A DNA stretch of 64,000 nt, taken from the NCBI RefSeq assembly GCF_022414595.1, contig NZ_JADWYO010000003.1:124001-188000 (forward strand), written 5' to 3'. Origin of the DNA: Streptomyces sp. MUM 203J. Lineage in GTDB: Bacteria; Actinomycetota; Actinomycetes; Streptomycetales; Streptomycetaceae. Below are positions 14,485 to 23,051 of this stretch, piece after piece; within the stretch, counting starts at the first letter, position 1; each line of letters begins with the position of its first letter. The position numbers were made by a program, and so were the translations under genes. The notes beneath the pieces are model-generated. The model worked only from the letters and a program-made list of their open reading frames with translations. It did not search any database and was not told the origin of the DNA.

Positions 14485-15716
14485 GGGGTCCCCTCCTCCG
14501 CACGCACCGGCAGCGCCGCCGACACCACCGTGCCCTCGCCGGGCGCCGACTCCACCGTGAGCGTGCCGCCCAGCCGCGCCACCCGGGCGCGCATCGCGGG
14601 CAGCCCGTGCCCTCGGGTCCCCTGGTCCGCCCGGGTCTCCGGGGTTTCCCCGGCTGCGTGAGGCTCGCCGTCCGAGGGCTCGCGCGCCGGGTCGAAGCCG
14701 CGCCCGTCGTCCGCGATGTCCAGGACCACCTGGTCGTCCAGGTGGGTGAGGGTCACCGCCGCCGTGGTGGCCCCGGCGTGCTCCCGTACGTTCGCCAGCG
14801 CGCCCTGCGCGATGCGCAGCAGGGCCGACGCCACGGGTGTGGGGAGCATCCCGCCTCCCTCCGCGCCTTCGATGTGCACCCGCACCTCCAGCCCGGGCGC
14901 CGACTCGCGCCCCGCGAGCGCGGTCAGCGCCTCCGCGAGGCCGCCGCCCCCGGCCAGGTCGGCGGGCGCCAGGTCATGGACGAAGCGCCGGGCCTCGGCC
15001 AGGTTGTGCTCCGCGATGGACGCGGCGGTGCGGACATGGCCTCGGGCGGTGTCCGGTTCACCGTCCCAGGTGCGCTCGGCCGCCTGGAGCAGCATGCGCT
15101 GGCTCGACAGTCCCTGCGCGAGCGTGTCGTGGATCTCCATGGACAGCCGCTGCCGCTCCGCCAGGGTGCCCTCGCGCCGCTCGGTCGCGGCCAGCTCCCG
15201 ACGGGTCCTGATCAGGTCCGTGATCAGTGCCTTCTGCCGGTCGGCCTGCCGCTGGGCGTGCACGAACACGGCCGTCGCGATGGCTGCCACGGCGGGCGGT
15301 GCGGCCAGCAGCACCGGGTCGACGCCCCCGTCGGAGAGCTTCTGGAGCGCGGCCACCACGAACACGGCGAGCACCGCGACCAGCACCAGTGCGGCACGCG
15401 GCGGCAGGGTCCGCAGCCCCGTGTACAGGAGCGGTACGGCGCACAGCGCGAAGCTCGGTGCCAGGACGACGAGGACCACCCACACGGCCACCACCGCGCC
15501 CAGCCACACCGGCCGCCGCCGTCCCCGCTGCCCCGTGATCCGGGGCTCCAGCACGTACAGGGCGGCCAGCACGGCGGACAGCACGACCACCCACAGGCCC
15601 CGGTCGGCCCACGGGTGCCGCAGCAGGAACCGTACGAGGGAGGCCGCGAGCAGCACGAAGAAGGCGGCGTGCATCACCCACGCCAGCCACCGCGCATCCC
15701 GCTCCCGCTCGTTCAC
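14481..15716 (-). CDS. senS: sensor histidine kinase, SenS-like
   Basis: This 411-residue kinase has about five N-terminal membrane helices (roughly residues 12-150) with short loops. A HisKA_3 dimerisation domain follows with H196 in RLSMEIHDTLAQG, then an HATPase domain (NVREHAG, DIADDGRGFDP, GHGLPAMRARV). The lack of a large external sensor domain fits SenS, which is sensed through the secreted partner HbpS. The GTG at 15716 is preceded by AAGGAGGA, a strong ribosome site. It is translationally coupled to senR and divergent from hbpS. Confidence 0.87.
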   Translation of the reverse strand: MNERERDARWLAWVMHAAFFVLLAASLVRFLLRHPWADRGLWVVVLSAVLAALYVLEPRITGQRGRRRPVWLGAVVAVWVVLVVLAPSFALCAVPLLYTGLRTLPPRAALVLVAVLAVFVVAALQKLSDGGVDPVLLAAPPAVAAIATAVFVHAQRQADRQKALITDLIRTRRELAATERREGTLAERQRLSMEIHDTLAQGLSSQRMLLQAAERTWDGEPDTARGHVRTAASIAEHNLAEARRFVHDLAPADLAGGGGLAEALTALAGRESAPGLEVRVHIEGAEGGGMLPTPVASALLRIAQGALANVREHAGATTAAVTLTHLDDQVVLDIADDGRGFDPAREPSDGEPHAAGETPETRADQGTRGHGLPAMRARVARLGGTLTVESAPGEGTVVSAALPVRAEEGTP

Positions 15717-15859
15717 GCCCCCATCCTCCTTCCGTCCGGGCCATCCGGCATCAACCGATCGGCTGACCTCGGTGTCCCCCCGACCGTCGACGCGAAACAG
15801 CAGGTCAGACCCGCAGGATCGAGACACCGACCCATCGCGACCCGACCAAGGAGCCACTC

Positions 15860-16456
15860 GTGACCAACCCGACCGCAGGCACCCACAAGGCGAGCAGGAA
15901 GTCCCTCCGCACGCGTCTGCTCACCGGCACGGCCGTCGCCGCCGTCCTCACCGCCGGGACCTTCGGCGCCCTCTCCGCGAACGCCGCCGAGCCCGCGACC
16001 GCCGCCAAGGGCCCGGCCCTGACAGCCACCTCCTCCCCCGACGCCGACCACCTCACCCGCACCACCCACCTCACCGCCGACGCCGCCACTCGCGCCGCCC
16101 AGGCCACGCTCAAGGCCGCCGCGAAGGAGGGCCAGCGCATCACGGTCGCGGTCGTCGACCGCAACGGCAACCCGATCGTGGTCGTGCGCGGTGACGGCGC
16201 GGGCCCGCAGTCGTACGAGTCGGCCCAGCGCAAGGCGTTCACCGCCGCGTCCTGGAACGCGCCCACGTCCGAGCTGGTCAAGCGCCTGGAGCAGGCGCCG
16301 AACCTCAAGGACATCCCGGGCACCCTGTTCCTCGGCGGCGGTGTTCCGGTGCAGGCCGGTGGCGCGCCCGTCGCGGGCATCGGTGTGGCGGGCGCGCCGA
16401 GCGGCGAGCTGGACGAGAAGTTCGCGCGGGCGGGCGTCGCCGCCCTGACGGACTGA
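15860..16456 (+). CDS. hbpS: secreted GlcG/HbpS-family haem-binding protein
   Basis: This 198-residue protein has an N-terminal signal peptide (positively charged, hydrophobic about 20-38, SANAAE cleavage region). A GlcG/HbpS domain follows with ITVAVVDRNGNPIVVVRGDGAGPQS, AQRKAFTAASWNAPT and GGGVPVQAGGAPVAGIGVAG. HbpS assembles outside the cell, binds haem and iron, and modulates SenS under oxidative stress. The GTG has AAGGAG 6 nt upstream. The lack of a clear RR pair leaves the export route open. It is divergent from senS, as in the described system. Confidence 0.85.
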   Translation: MTNPTAGTHKASRKSLRTRLLTGTAVAAVLTAGTFGALSANAAEPATAAKGPALTATSSPDADHLTRTTHLTADAATRAAQATLKAAAKEGQRITVAVVDRNGNPIVVVRGDGAGPQSYESAQRKAFTAASWNAPTSELVKRLEQAPNLKDIPGTLFLGGGVPVQAGGAPVAGIGVAGAPSGELDEKFARAGVAALTD

Positions 16457-16479
16457 CGGGCCGCGCATACGATCGAGGC

Positions 16480-17904
16480 GTGCCCCGCCCCCGCATACGT
16501 ACGCGTCACGCCGCGGTGAGCGCCGCAGCCCTGGTCCTGGGCGCGGCGCTCACCGGCTGCGAGGGCGTGCGCGGCACCCCGGGTGCGGCCGGGGCGGGCG
16601 ACCCGTACTTCCCGAGGCTCGGCAACGGCGGCTACGACGTCCGGCACTACGCGCTCACGCTGGCGTACGACCCGAAGACCCGGCACCTGGAGGGCACGGC
16701 CGACATCACCTCGCGGGCCACCCAGGACCTCAGCGCATTCAACCTGGACCTGGCGGGCCTCACGGTGCACAGCGCGACGGTCGACGGCGACCGGGCGACG
16801 GTCCGCCGGGCGGGCCACGAACTGACGCTCCGCCCCCGCCACGACCTGGACGACGGGGCCGTGTTCCGCACGGTGATCCGCTATTCGGGCACCCCGCGCA
16901 CGATCACCGACCCGGACGGCTCGGAGGAGGGCTGGCTGCCGACCGCCGACGGCGCGGTGGCGGTGGGCCAGCCGACGGGCTCCATGGCCTGGTTCCCCGG
17001 CAACCACACCCCGGCCGACAAGGCCGCGTACACGGTGACGATCACGGTCCCGGACGACGTCCAGGCCCTCTCCAACGGCGAACGCGTGGCGACGAAGAGG
17101 GCCGGCGGCAGGACGACCACGACCTGGCGGACGACGGCCCCGATGGCGAGCTATCTGGCGACGGTGGCCATCGGCCGGTACGACCTGCAGGAATCCCGCA
17201 CGGAATCGGGAATCCCCGTCCTCACGGCCACGGACGAACAGGTGGCTCGCGAGACGGCGCCCCGCAGGTCCGCCGACGGCGGCGGCGGACCCTCCGTCCT
17301 CTCCCGTCTCCCCTCCGTCCTCACCTGGGCGGAGAGCCGCTTCGGCGCCTATCCCTTCGCCACCGCGGGCGCGATCGTCGAACGCCGTGAGGACCTCGGC
17401 TACGCCCTGGAGACCCAGACCCGCCCGCTCTTCCCCCAGGACGCGCTGACCGAGCCGGTCCTCGTCCACGAAGTCGCCCACCAGTGGTACGGCGACTCGG
17501 TCACCCCGAGGTCCTGGCAGGACATGTGGCTCAACGAGGGTTTCGCGACGTACGCGGAATGGCTGTACGACGAGGACTCCGGCACCCGCACCGCCCGCAG
17601 CCGCCACGAGTCGGCCTACGCCCACACCCCCAACTGGGCCTTCGCCCCGGCCGCTCCGCCCTCCGCCGCCGCCATCTCGGACGCTCCGGTGTACGAACGC
17701 GGGGCGATGCTCCTCCAGAAGCTCCGCGAGGAGGTGGGCGACCCGGTCTTCTTCCGCATCCTCAAGGGCTGGCCGGCCGAGCACCGCCACGGCAACGCCG
17801 CCACCGACGACTTCACCCGCTACGCCGAACAGCACGCGGGCCGGGACCTGACGCCCCTGTGGGACACCTGGCTGTACGGCACCGACCGCCCCGACGAGCC
17901 GTGA
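16480..17904 (+). CDS. lipoprotein M1-family zinc metallopeptidase
   Basis: This 474-residue protein has a lipoprotein signal with lipobox LTGC (Cys27), an N-terminal beta domain (YDVRHYALTLAYDP) and a catalytic domain with HEVAHQWYG (330-338) and the third zinc ligand E353 in WLNEGFATYAEW. The aminopeptidase exopeptidase motif GAMEN is replaced by YALETQTRPLF, and the protein is shorter than pepN-type enzymes. It belongs to the short secreted M1 group, probably acting on peptides outside the membrane. It starts 23 nt after hbpS, so cotranscription is plausible. Confidence 0.88.
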   Translation: MPRPRIRTRHAAVSAAALVLGAALTGCEGVRGTPGAAGAGDPYFPRLGNGGYDVRHYALTLAYDPKTRHLEGTADITSRATQDLSAFNLDLAGLTVHSATVDGDRATVRRAGHELTLRPRHDLDDGAVFRTVIRYSGTPRTITDPDGSEEGWLPTADGAVAVGQPTGSMAWFPGNHTPADKAAYTVTITVPDDVQALSNGERVATKRAGGRTTTTWRTTAPMASYLATVAIGRYDLQESRTESGIPVLTATDEQVARETAPRRSADGGGGPSVLSRLPSVLTWAESRFGAYPFATAGAIVERREDLGYALETQTRPLFPQDALTEPVLVHEVAHQWYGDSVTPRSWQDMWLNEGFATYAEWLYDEDSGTRTARSRHESAYAHTPNWAFAPAAPPSAAAISDAPVYERGAMLLQKLREEVGDPVFFRILKGWPAEHRHGNAATDDFTRYAEQHAGRDLTPLWDTWLYGTDRPDEP

Positions 17905-17940
17905 CCGCGGCCGTGGCTCCGGCCGCGGCCCGGGCCGGGG

Positions 17941-19581
17941 TCAGGACACCAGGGTGTCCGGGGTTTCCAGCTCCGTGAGCTGCACGGTGCACAGGCCGCC
18001 GCGTTCCGGCTTCACGCCGGTCACCTTGAGCTGGGTGCCGGGCATGAGCAGGAACTCCTCCTCCCCGGTGAACGCGGAGAAGTCGCGGATGCCCACGGCA
18101 CTGGTGGGGCGGACCTCGAAGAGGGTGCGCTTGCCGCGGCTGCCGAGGAACCCCCGGGCCACGCCCGGCCGGGACGTGCACGAGGACACGCCCCACCAGG
18201 TCACCGTCCGGCCCAGCGGGTACTGCGCGCGCATGTCCAGGGGGACGCCGCGCCACAGGGGCTCCTTGCGGGCGGGGAGGCCCGAGACCGCCGAGAACAG
18301 CAGGCGCAGGTAGGGGAGGTACGGGACCAGCCTGGCCCGGTCGGGGGAGCGCAGGATCCCGTTGATCTCCCGGTAGAACGCCGACTCGCAGGTGTAGAGG
18401 TAGAGCGCGGCGATCGCGTCGGAGGACAGGCTGCCGCCGGCAGGCTGGTCGGCCCGCCTCTTGCCGAAGTCGTGTGACCGTCTGACGTGCCGGTCCAGTC
18501 CGGACAGCAGCCGTGCGACCGGGGCGACGGCGTCCTGGAAGTCCATGAGCGGTGTGTCGAACACGCCGGTGATGGCGGGAAGGGCGAGCCCCTCGTCCTT
18601 GACGCTCGCGAGCCGCTCCAGATACAGCTGGTGCAGCTCCATCGTGGACGCGATGAACGCGCCCATCCGTTCCGCGACCGCCCCGTCCGGCCCGTCCCCG
18701 TCCGCCGCGGCCCGGTCCCAGCCCTTGCCCGGCAGCCAGTCGATCGCGTCGGCACCCAGTGACGCGAGGGCCGCGTTCACCGTCCCGAAGTGGTCGCCCT
18801 CGCAGAAGACGTCGCCCTGGGCCGCCGGATTCGGGTGGTCGATGTGCCGGACGTCCACCCCGGGGTACTTCTTCTGGAGCGCGACGACGGTCTTCTTCAG
18901 GCTGCGTGCGTGCGCGCCCCACCAGGCGAAGACGACACCCCGGTCCTCCTCGTCCGGGGCGTTCTGCTTCGCCTTGAGGATCTCCTCGACGATCTGCTCC
19001 GCGACCGGACGCCAGAAGAGGGCGTGCCGGTCGCTGCCCCGCGCCTCGCCGGTGCTCGCGGTGAGCGCCGCGTTGAGCAGCAGCACGCCCTGCGTGAGCA
19101 TCGCCTGGAACCACTCCGGCGGCTGGACCGTGTCCTGCTTCTTCAGCAGCGCCCGGATGTCCGCGATCGGGGTCTTCTTGGGGATGCCGTACTTCCACAT
19201 CGCCGCTGCCTTGATGATGCAGCGGATGCTCACGACCCGGCCGAACTGGCTGTCCTTCCAGTCGTGGAAGGTGTTGTCGAACATGGCGATGCCGGTGGCG
19301 CTCTCCGGCCTCGGATAGGGGTTCTGGCCGAAGACCACGACCTTCCACTTGTGCGGCGGGTTCGGCTTGAGCGCCTGGAAGGTCAGTTCACGGACCGGCA
19401 CGACGTCCGGACCGCGGGCCGGGCCGATGTACGAGGCCGCGCCCGGCTGTGCCTCGATGACCGGCTTCAGCAGCGGCAGCCACGGTTCGCCGCCGTCCTT
19501 GAAGAGTTCCGCGAGGGCCAGCGGGTCGTTCGGGCCGGGAGCGGAGGCGGAGGGCGGGGTGGTGCTGTCGGCGTCGCTCAT
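17941..19581 (-). CDS. uracil-DNA glycosylase-like domain fused to ADP-ribosyltransferase
   Basis: This 546-residue protein joins two domains. Residues about 20-290 follow family-1 UNG closely: GQNPYP (85-90, normally GQDPYH), VLLLNAALT (N170), WGAHAR, HPNPAA (H249) and DHFGTVNAAL..AIDWLPG. The water-activating Asp is replaced by Asn87. Residues about 305-546 fit an arginine-type (R-S-E) ADP-ribosyltransferase: LWRG (R444), VSSCTS (466-470) and EEEFLLMPGT with the E507-x-E509 pair. I infer NAD-dependent modification guided to DNA by the glycosylase fold. It follows a macrodomain gene by 51 nt on the same strand. I know of no characterised protein with this architecture. Confidence 0.85.
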   Translation of the reverse strand: MSDADSTTPPSASAPGPNDPLALAELFKDGGEPWLPLLKPVIEAQPGAASYIGPARGPDVVPVRELTFQALKPNPPHKWKVVVFGQNPYPRPESATGIAMFDNTFHDWKDSQFGRVVSIRCIIKAAAMWKYGIPKKTPIADIRALLKKQDTVQPPEWFQAMLTQGVLLLNAALTASTGEARGSDRHALFWRPVAEQIVEEILKAKQNAPDEEDRGVVFAWWGAHARSLKKTVVALQKKYPGVDVRHIDHPNPAAQGDVFCEGDHFGTVNAALASLGADAIDWLPGKGWDRAAADGDGPDGAVAERMGAFIASTMELHQLYLERLASVKDEGLALPAITGVFDTPLMDFQDAVAPVARLLSGLDRHVRRSHDFGKRRADQPAGGSLSSDAIAALYLYTCESAFYREINGILRSPDRARLVPYLPYLRLLFSAVSGLPARKEPLWRGVPLDMRAQYPLGRTVTWWGVSSCTSRPGVARGFLGSRGKRTLFEVRPTSAVGIRDFSAFTGEEEFLLMPGTQLKVTGVKPERGGLCTVQLTELETPDTLVS

Positions 19582-19632
19582 GGAGAAGTGGCTCCGGGAA
19601 GAGGAGAGGCGGGGGCTGGGCGGCGGGGAGGT

Positions 19633-20310
19633 TCAGCGGCGGGACGCGGGGCGCTTCGGCGGCGTGATGCGTACCCGCATCTCCTGCGGCGCCTTCTCGA
19701 TGTCGTCGAGCTGCGCCACGATCGTGTCGCGCAGGCCGTCGTAGTCCGCGAACTCGTAGTCGTTGAACAGCGTGTAGCCCGTCCACATCAGGTTCGCGCA
19801 CACCCGCGCCGGCACCCGGCCCGTCCGCGCGCCCATGCCCACCAGAGCCACCGACCCGATGCTGCCCGGCGCCTCCTTGTTCTGCTGGTGGATCGCCTGG
19901 AACGCCGCCGCGCACGCCAGTGCCACGTTCAGGGTCTCGCTCACGTTCTGCGCCGACCGCTCCATCGTCGGCGTCGAGATCAGGAACCTCGGGCCGACCG
20001 CCCCGGACGGTACGCACACCGCGCCGCCCACCGGCAGCCGCCCCGCGAACCGGTCGCGGATCGCCCGCTGGACGCGCAGCTGGATGCCCGCCCCGAGGTA
20101 CCGCTTGACCGCCGCGTCCACGCCGCCGTCCATCCGCCCACGGGAGTTGGTCGGGCTCACCCAGGCGTCGACCCGCTCATCGAGCAGCGAACCCTTGCGG
20201 ATCTCGATCCCGGGCGTGTCCGCGAACGCCGCCCGCCACGCCGCCACCACCTCCGCGTTGATGTCGGTCAGCACGACCCTGAGCGGCGCCTGCGCACGGT
20301 TCTCGGTCAT
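19633..20310 (-). CDS. macrodomain protein, candidate ADP-ribose hydrolase
   Basis: This 225-residue macrodomain protein has VDAWVSPTNSRGRMDGGVDAAV (48-68), the equivalent of the ADP-ribose-binding NAANxxLxxGGGVxxAI loop, and a GMGARTGRVP loop (158-167) near the distal ribose. Macrodomains bind ADP-ribose or remove it from proteins or DNA. Lying first in the operon with an ADP-ribosyltransferase fusion, it is a natural eraser or antidote. Two adjacent ATGs (20313, 20310) follow GGGAG; the second has better spacing. A DNA-damage-type promoter lies at 20351-20373. Direct catalysis is not proven. Confidence 0.85.
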   Translation of the reverse strand: MTENRAQAPLRVVLTDINAEVVAAWRAAFADTPGIEIRKGSLLDERVDAWVSPTNSRGRMDGGVDAAVKRYLGAGIQLRVQRAIRDRFAGRLPVGGAVCVPSGAVGPRFLISTPTMERSAQNVSETLNVALACAAAFQAIHQQNKEAPGSIGSVALVGMGARTGRVPARVCANLMWTGYTLFNDYEFADYDGLRDTIVAQLDDIEKAPQEMRVRITPPKRPASRR

Positions 20311-20350
20311 CATCCACTCCCGTCGGGAAACGGCTCGTCCACCGCTCACG

Positions 20351-20373
20351 ACGCTAGTGGGCACCACTGACAA
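20351..20373 (-). promoter_or_regulatory. RecA-independent DNA-damage (PafBC-type) promoter
   Basis: On the minus strand the sequence reads TTGTCAGTG-N8-TAGCGT, a perfect match to the actinobacterial consensus TTGTCRGTG-N8-TAnnnT. Transcription would begin near 20344, giving a leader of about 34 nt before the macrodomain ATG. This is direct sequence evidence that the operon may be induced by DNA damage through PafBC. Confidence 0.8.
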
Positions 20374-20431
20374 CGGCCTTGGGACAGAGGCGGGCTGACC
20401 GTGCGCCGGGTGTCTGCGGCGGGCGCCGCGA

Positions 20432-20947
20432 TCAGAGCGGCTTGTGCAGCACCACGCAGTCCCGGCCGTACTCGGCGTCCCTGCGGCGGGTCAGCTCCTC
20501 GTATCCCAGCGCCCGCCAGAACGACAGCGCCCTGGGGTTGTTGTCCAGCACCGCCAGGCGGATGCCCCGGCGGCCCAGCGCGCGGAAGCGCTTCTCGACG
20601 ATCTCGGCCAGCTCACGGCCGAAGCCCATGCGGTGCTCCCGGGCGTGGACCATGAGCAGGCCGATCCACGGATCCGGGTCCTCCGGGTCCTGCGGGTGGT
20701 GGGCGAGGGTCACCGCGACACCGATGACCCGGCCCTCCGAACGGGCCAGCAGCACCTCGGCGTCCGGCCGGGCCAGCTCCCGGGCCAGGGAGGCGGCGAC
20801 CTGCTCGGGGCGGATGTCCTGTGGGTCCGGGAACTCCCCGCTGAGCTGCTGGAACTCCCGGTTCGAGGCGTAGAGGTCGGTCAGCTCGGTGAGCAGCGGC
20901 CCCGGCAGGGCGCCCTCTTCGCCGAGCGTCAGCGGTTCGACGATCAT
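20432..20947 (-). CDS. GNAT-family N-acetyltransferase
   Basis: This 171-residue protein has a GNAT core: VLLARSEGRVIGVAVTLAHH, the acetyl-CoA loop MVHAREHRMGFGRELAEIV and the C-terminal LDNNPRALSFWRALGYEEL. The substrate is unknown. The ATG at 20947 begins MIVEPLTL; sequence further upstream is arginine-rich and unlikely to be translated. It lies upstream of the macrodomain operon on the same strand, but that operon has its own promoter in the 121-nt gap. A functional link is not indicated. Confidence 0.8.
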   Translation of the reverse strand: MIVEPLTLGEEGALPGPLLTELTDLYASNREFQQLSGEFPDPQDIRPEQVAASLARELARPDAEVLLARSEGRVIGVAVTLAHHPQDPEDPDPWIGLLMVHAREHRMGFGRELAEIVEKRFRALGRRGIRLAVLDNNPRALSFWRALGYEELTRRRDAEYGRDCVVLHKPL

Positions 20948-21031
20948 GCGCCACACAGTAGGGCCCCGGCGGGCTGATCGCCGCCGGGGCCACACCTGCT
21001 GCGACGGGCGCCTCGAAGCGCCCTGACGGTC

Positions 21032-21607
21032 TTAGACGTTCACGCCGAAGTCGCGGGCGATGCCCTCCAGGCCGGAGGCGTAGCCCTGGCCGACGGCGCG
21101 GAACTTCCACTCGGCTCCGTTGCGGTACAGCTCGCCGAAGACCATGGCCGTCTCGGTGGCCGCGTCCTCGCTCAGGTCGTAGCGGGCGATCTCGCTGCCG
21201 CCGGTCTGGTTGATCACGCGGATGTACGCGTTGCGGACCTGGCCGAAGTTCTGCGCGCGGGTCACCGCGTCGTAGATGGAGACCGGGAAGACGATCTTGT
21301 CGACGTTCGGCGGGAGCGCCGCCAGGTTGACGTTGATCTGCTCGTCGTCGCCCGCGCCCTCGCCCGTACGGTTGTCGCCGGTGTGGACGATCGTGCCGTC
21401 CGGGGTGGACTTGTTGTTGAAGAAGACGAAGTGCGCGTCGGACGCGACCTTGCCCGCGGCGTCCACGCCGATGGCGGAGGCGTCGAGGTCGAAGTCGGTG
21501 CCCGTGGTCGTGCGGACGTCCCAGCCCAGGCCCACCGTGACGGCGGTCAGGCCGGGGGCCTCCTTGGTCAGCGAGACGTTGCCGCCCTTGGACAGGCTTA
21601 CAGCCAT
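21032..21607 (-). CDS. terD: TerD-family calcium-binding stress protein
   Basis: This 191-residue protein matches TerD along its length: [27 protein letters not shown], the calcium site [37 protein letters not shown] and [20 protein letters not shown]. TerD proteins occur in tellurite-resistance and phage-inhibition clusters and as isolated copies in Streptomyces, where they affect differentiation. Here the gene is isolated, with no terB/C/E nearby. AAGGGACT in the leader provides a ribosome site. Confidence 0.93.
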   Translation of the reverse strand: MAVSLSKGGNVSLTKEAPGLTAVTVGLGWDVRTTTGTDFDLDASAIGVDAAGKVASDAHFVFFNNKSTPDGTIVHTGDNRTGEGAGDDEQINVNLAALPPNVDKIVFPVSIYDAVTRAQNFGQVRNAYIRVINQTGGSEIARYDLSEDAATETAMVFGELYRNGAEWKFRAVGQGYASGLEGIARDFGVNV

Positions 21608-21778
21608 GGGAAGTCCCTTCCTTGGTGCTTCGGTAGCTCGGTTCGTGCAGTGACCTTACGGTGTCACCGCTCTAAACGTGGAGAACGCCGGAGTGGTTCC
21701 AGGGCGTGCTCCCGGTGTGCCCGACCCCGGTTCGAAAACAGGGTGACGTCCCCGTGTGGGAGACGGGAACATGGAGCC

Positions 21779-22207
21779 ATGCCCGGTCCTTATCCCATCC
21801 GCGGCTCGGTCGTCCTCCCGGAGGCCGAGCTGATGTGGCGTTTCTCCCGGTCGTCCGGGCCGGGCGGACAGCACGTCAACACCAGCGACTCGCAGGTGGA
21901 ACTCCGCTTCGACCTGGCGCGTACGGAGTCCCTGCCTCCGGTGTGGAAGCGTCGGGCGCTGGAGCGGCTGGCCGGCCGGCTGGCCGGCGGCGTGCTCACG
22001 GTACGGGCGTCCGAGCACCGCTCGCAGTGGCGCAACCGGGAGACCGCGGCGGTACGGCTCGCCGCCCTGCTGGCCGAGGCGACGGCGCCGCCGCCGAAGC
22101 CGCGGCGGCCCACGAAGGTGCCGAAGGGGCTGAACGAGCGGCGGCTGCGGGAGAAGAAGCAGCGGGCGGAGACCAAGCGGGGGCGGTCGCCGCGCAACTG
22201 GGACTGA
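21779..22207 (+). CDS. arfB: ArfB/YaeJ-like peptidyl-tRNA hydrolase (ribosome rescue)
   Basis: This 142-residue protein has the release-factor catalytic loop SGPGGQHVNTSDSQVEL (GGQ at 29-31) and a basic, helical C-terminal tail (KPRRPTKVPKGLNERRLREK...RGRSPRNWD). That combination is typical of ArfB, which enters the empty mRNA channel of stalled ribosomes and hydrolyses the peptidyl-tRNA. The length is right for ArfB and too short for a full release factor. The ribosome site GGAG is unusually close to the ATG. It converges on the flavin reductase gene. Confidence 0.88.
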   Translation: MPGPYPIRGSVVLPEAELMWRFSRSSGPGGQHVNTSDSQVELRFDLARTESLPPVWKRRALERLAGRLAGGVLTVRASEHRSQWRNRETAAVRLAALLAEATAPPPKPRRPTKVPKGLNERRLREKKQRAETKRGRSPRNWD

Positions 22208-22290
22208 GGCCGGGGCTCCGGTTCCCGGGGCACTCGTCCTCGGACCGTCCCCGAGCCGATCGGGCGGAGGGAGACCCCCGGGGCTCGGAC

Positions 22291-22929
22291 TCAGCCCAGG
22301 TGCCGGTACCGGCCCTTGAAGTACAGCAGCGGCCCCCCGCTCCCGCTCTTCGGCAGCGCCGCCGACAGCACGCGGCCGATGACGAGCGTGTGATCTCCCG
22401 CCTCGACCCGCTGTTCCGTGCGGCACTCGAGTGCGGCCAGCGCGCCGGACACCAGAGGCGCCCCGGTCTCCTCGCCCCGTGTGTGCGGGAGGTCCGCGAA
22501 CAGCAGCCGGTCGCTGAGCCGGCCCTTCATCGCGAACCGCGCCGCGACCTGCCGCTGCTCCTCCGCCAGGACCGACACCGCCCACATCGGCTGCTCCGCC
22601 AGCAGATCGTCCATGCGGGAGCCGCTCCGGACACTCACCATCACCAGCGGCGGCTCCAGGGAGACCGACAGGAAGGCCGTCGCGGTCATCCCGGCGTCCT
22701 CGCCGGGCGGGCCGTCGGGGCCCAGCGGCGGCTCGACCGCCGTCACCAGGACCACACCGGCGGCCAGCCGGGACATCGCCGTGCGGAATTCGTCGGGGCT
22801 CACCCCCTCAGCATCCCCCGGGGCACCAACTGACGGGTGCCCGGTCAGGGTGCCGGAGGGGGCGAGGGACGCGGAAGCCGAAGGGCGGGTTGTTGGCGAC
22901 ACACCGGAAACGCTAACGTCGCCCGCCAC
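22291..22929 (-). CDS. flavin reductase-like (FMN-binding split-barrel) protein
   Basis: The domain starts near VSPDEFRTAMSRLAAGVVLVTAV and continues GMTATAFLSVSLEPPLVMVSVRSGS, SVLAEEQRQVAARFAM and HTLVIGRVLSA. This is the flavin reductase/HpaC-type split barrel, which supplies reduced flavin to monooxygenases or binds FMN. The listed GTG at 22929 adds 42 Ser/Pro-rich residues and lacks a good ribosome site. The GTG at 22803 starts exactly at the domain and may be the true start. No partner monooxygenase is adjacent. Confidence 0.75.
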   Translation of the reverse strand: MAGDVSVSGVSPTTRPSASASLAPSGTLTGHPSVGAPGDAEGVSPDEFRTAMSRLAAGVVLVTAVEPPLGPDGPPGEDAGMTATAFLSVSLEPPLVMVSVRSGSRMDDLLAEQPMWAVSVLAEEQRQVAARFAMKGRLSDRLLFADLPHTRGEETGAPLVSGALAALECRTEQRVEAGDHTLVIGRVLSAALPKSGSGGPLLYFKGRYRHLG

Positions 22930-23051
22930 CCGGTCGCATCGGACCGGGGAACCAGCGCGGGCCCCGCCGGAGTCCTAGGACCGGACGGCCTGTGCCGGGC
23001 CGTGTGCCATCCGTCATCCCCGGGAGCGCCTCTGGGCTGGATCTCACCTCC

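Noticed and set aside
21729..21740. GTTCGAAAAC as a possible LexA (SOS) box upstream of arfB
   Set aside because: The dyad is incomplete compared with the actinobacterial LexA box (GAAC...GTTC with correct spacing), so I do not call it.
22251..22288. CCGAGCC/GGCTCGG hairpin between arfB and the flavin reductase gene
   Set aside because: Only 7 bp with a 24-nt loop, too weak for a terminator call in sequence this GC-rich.
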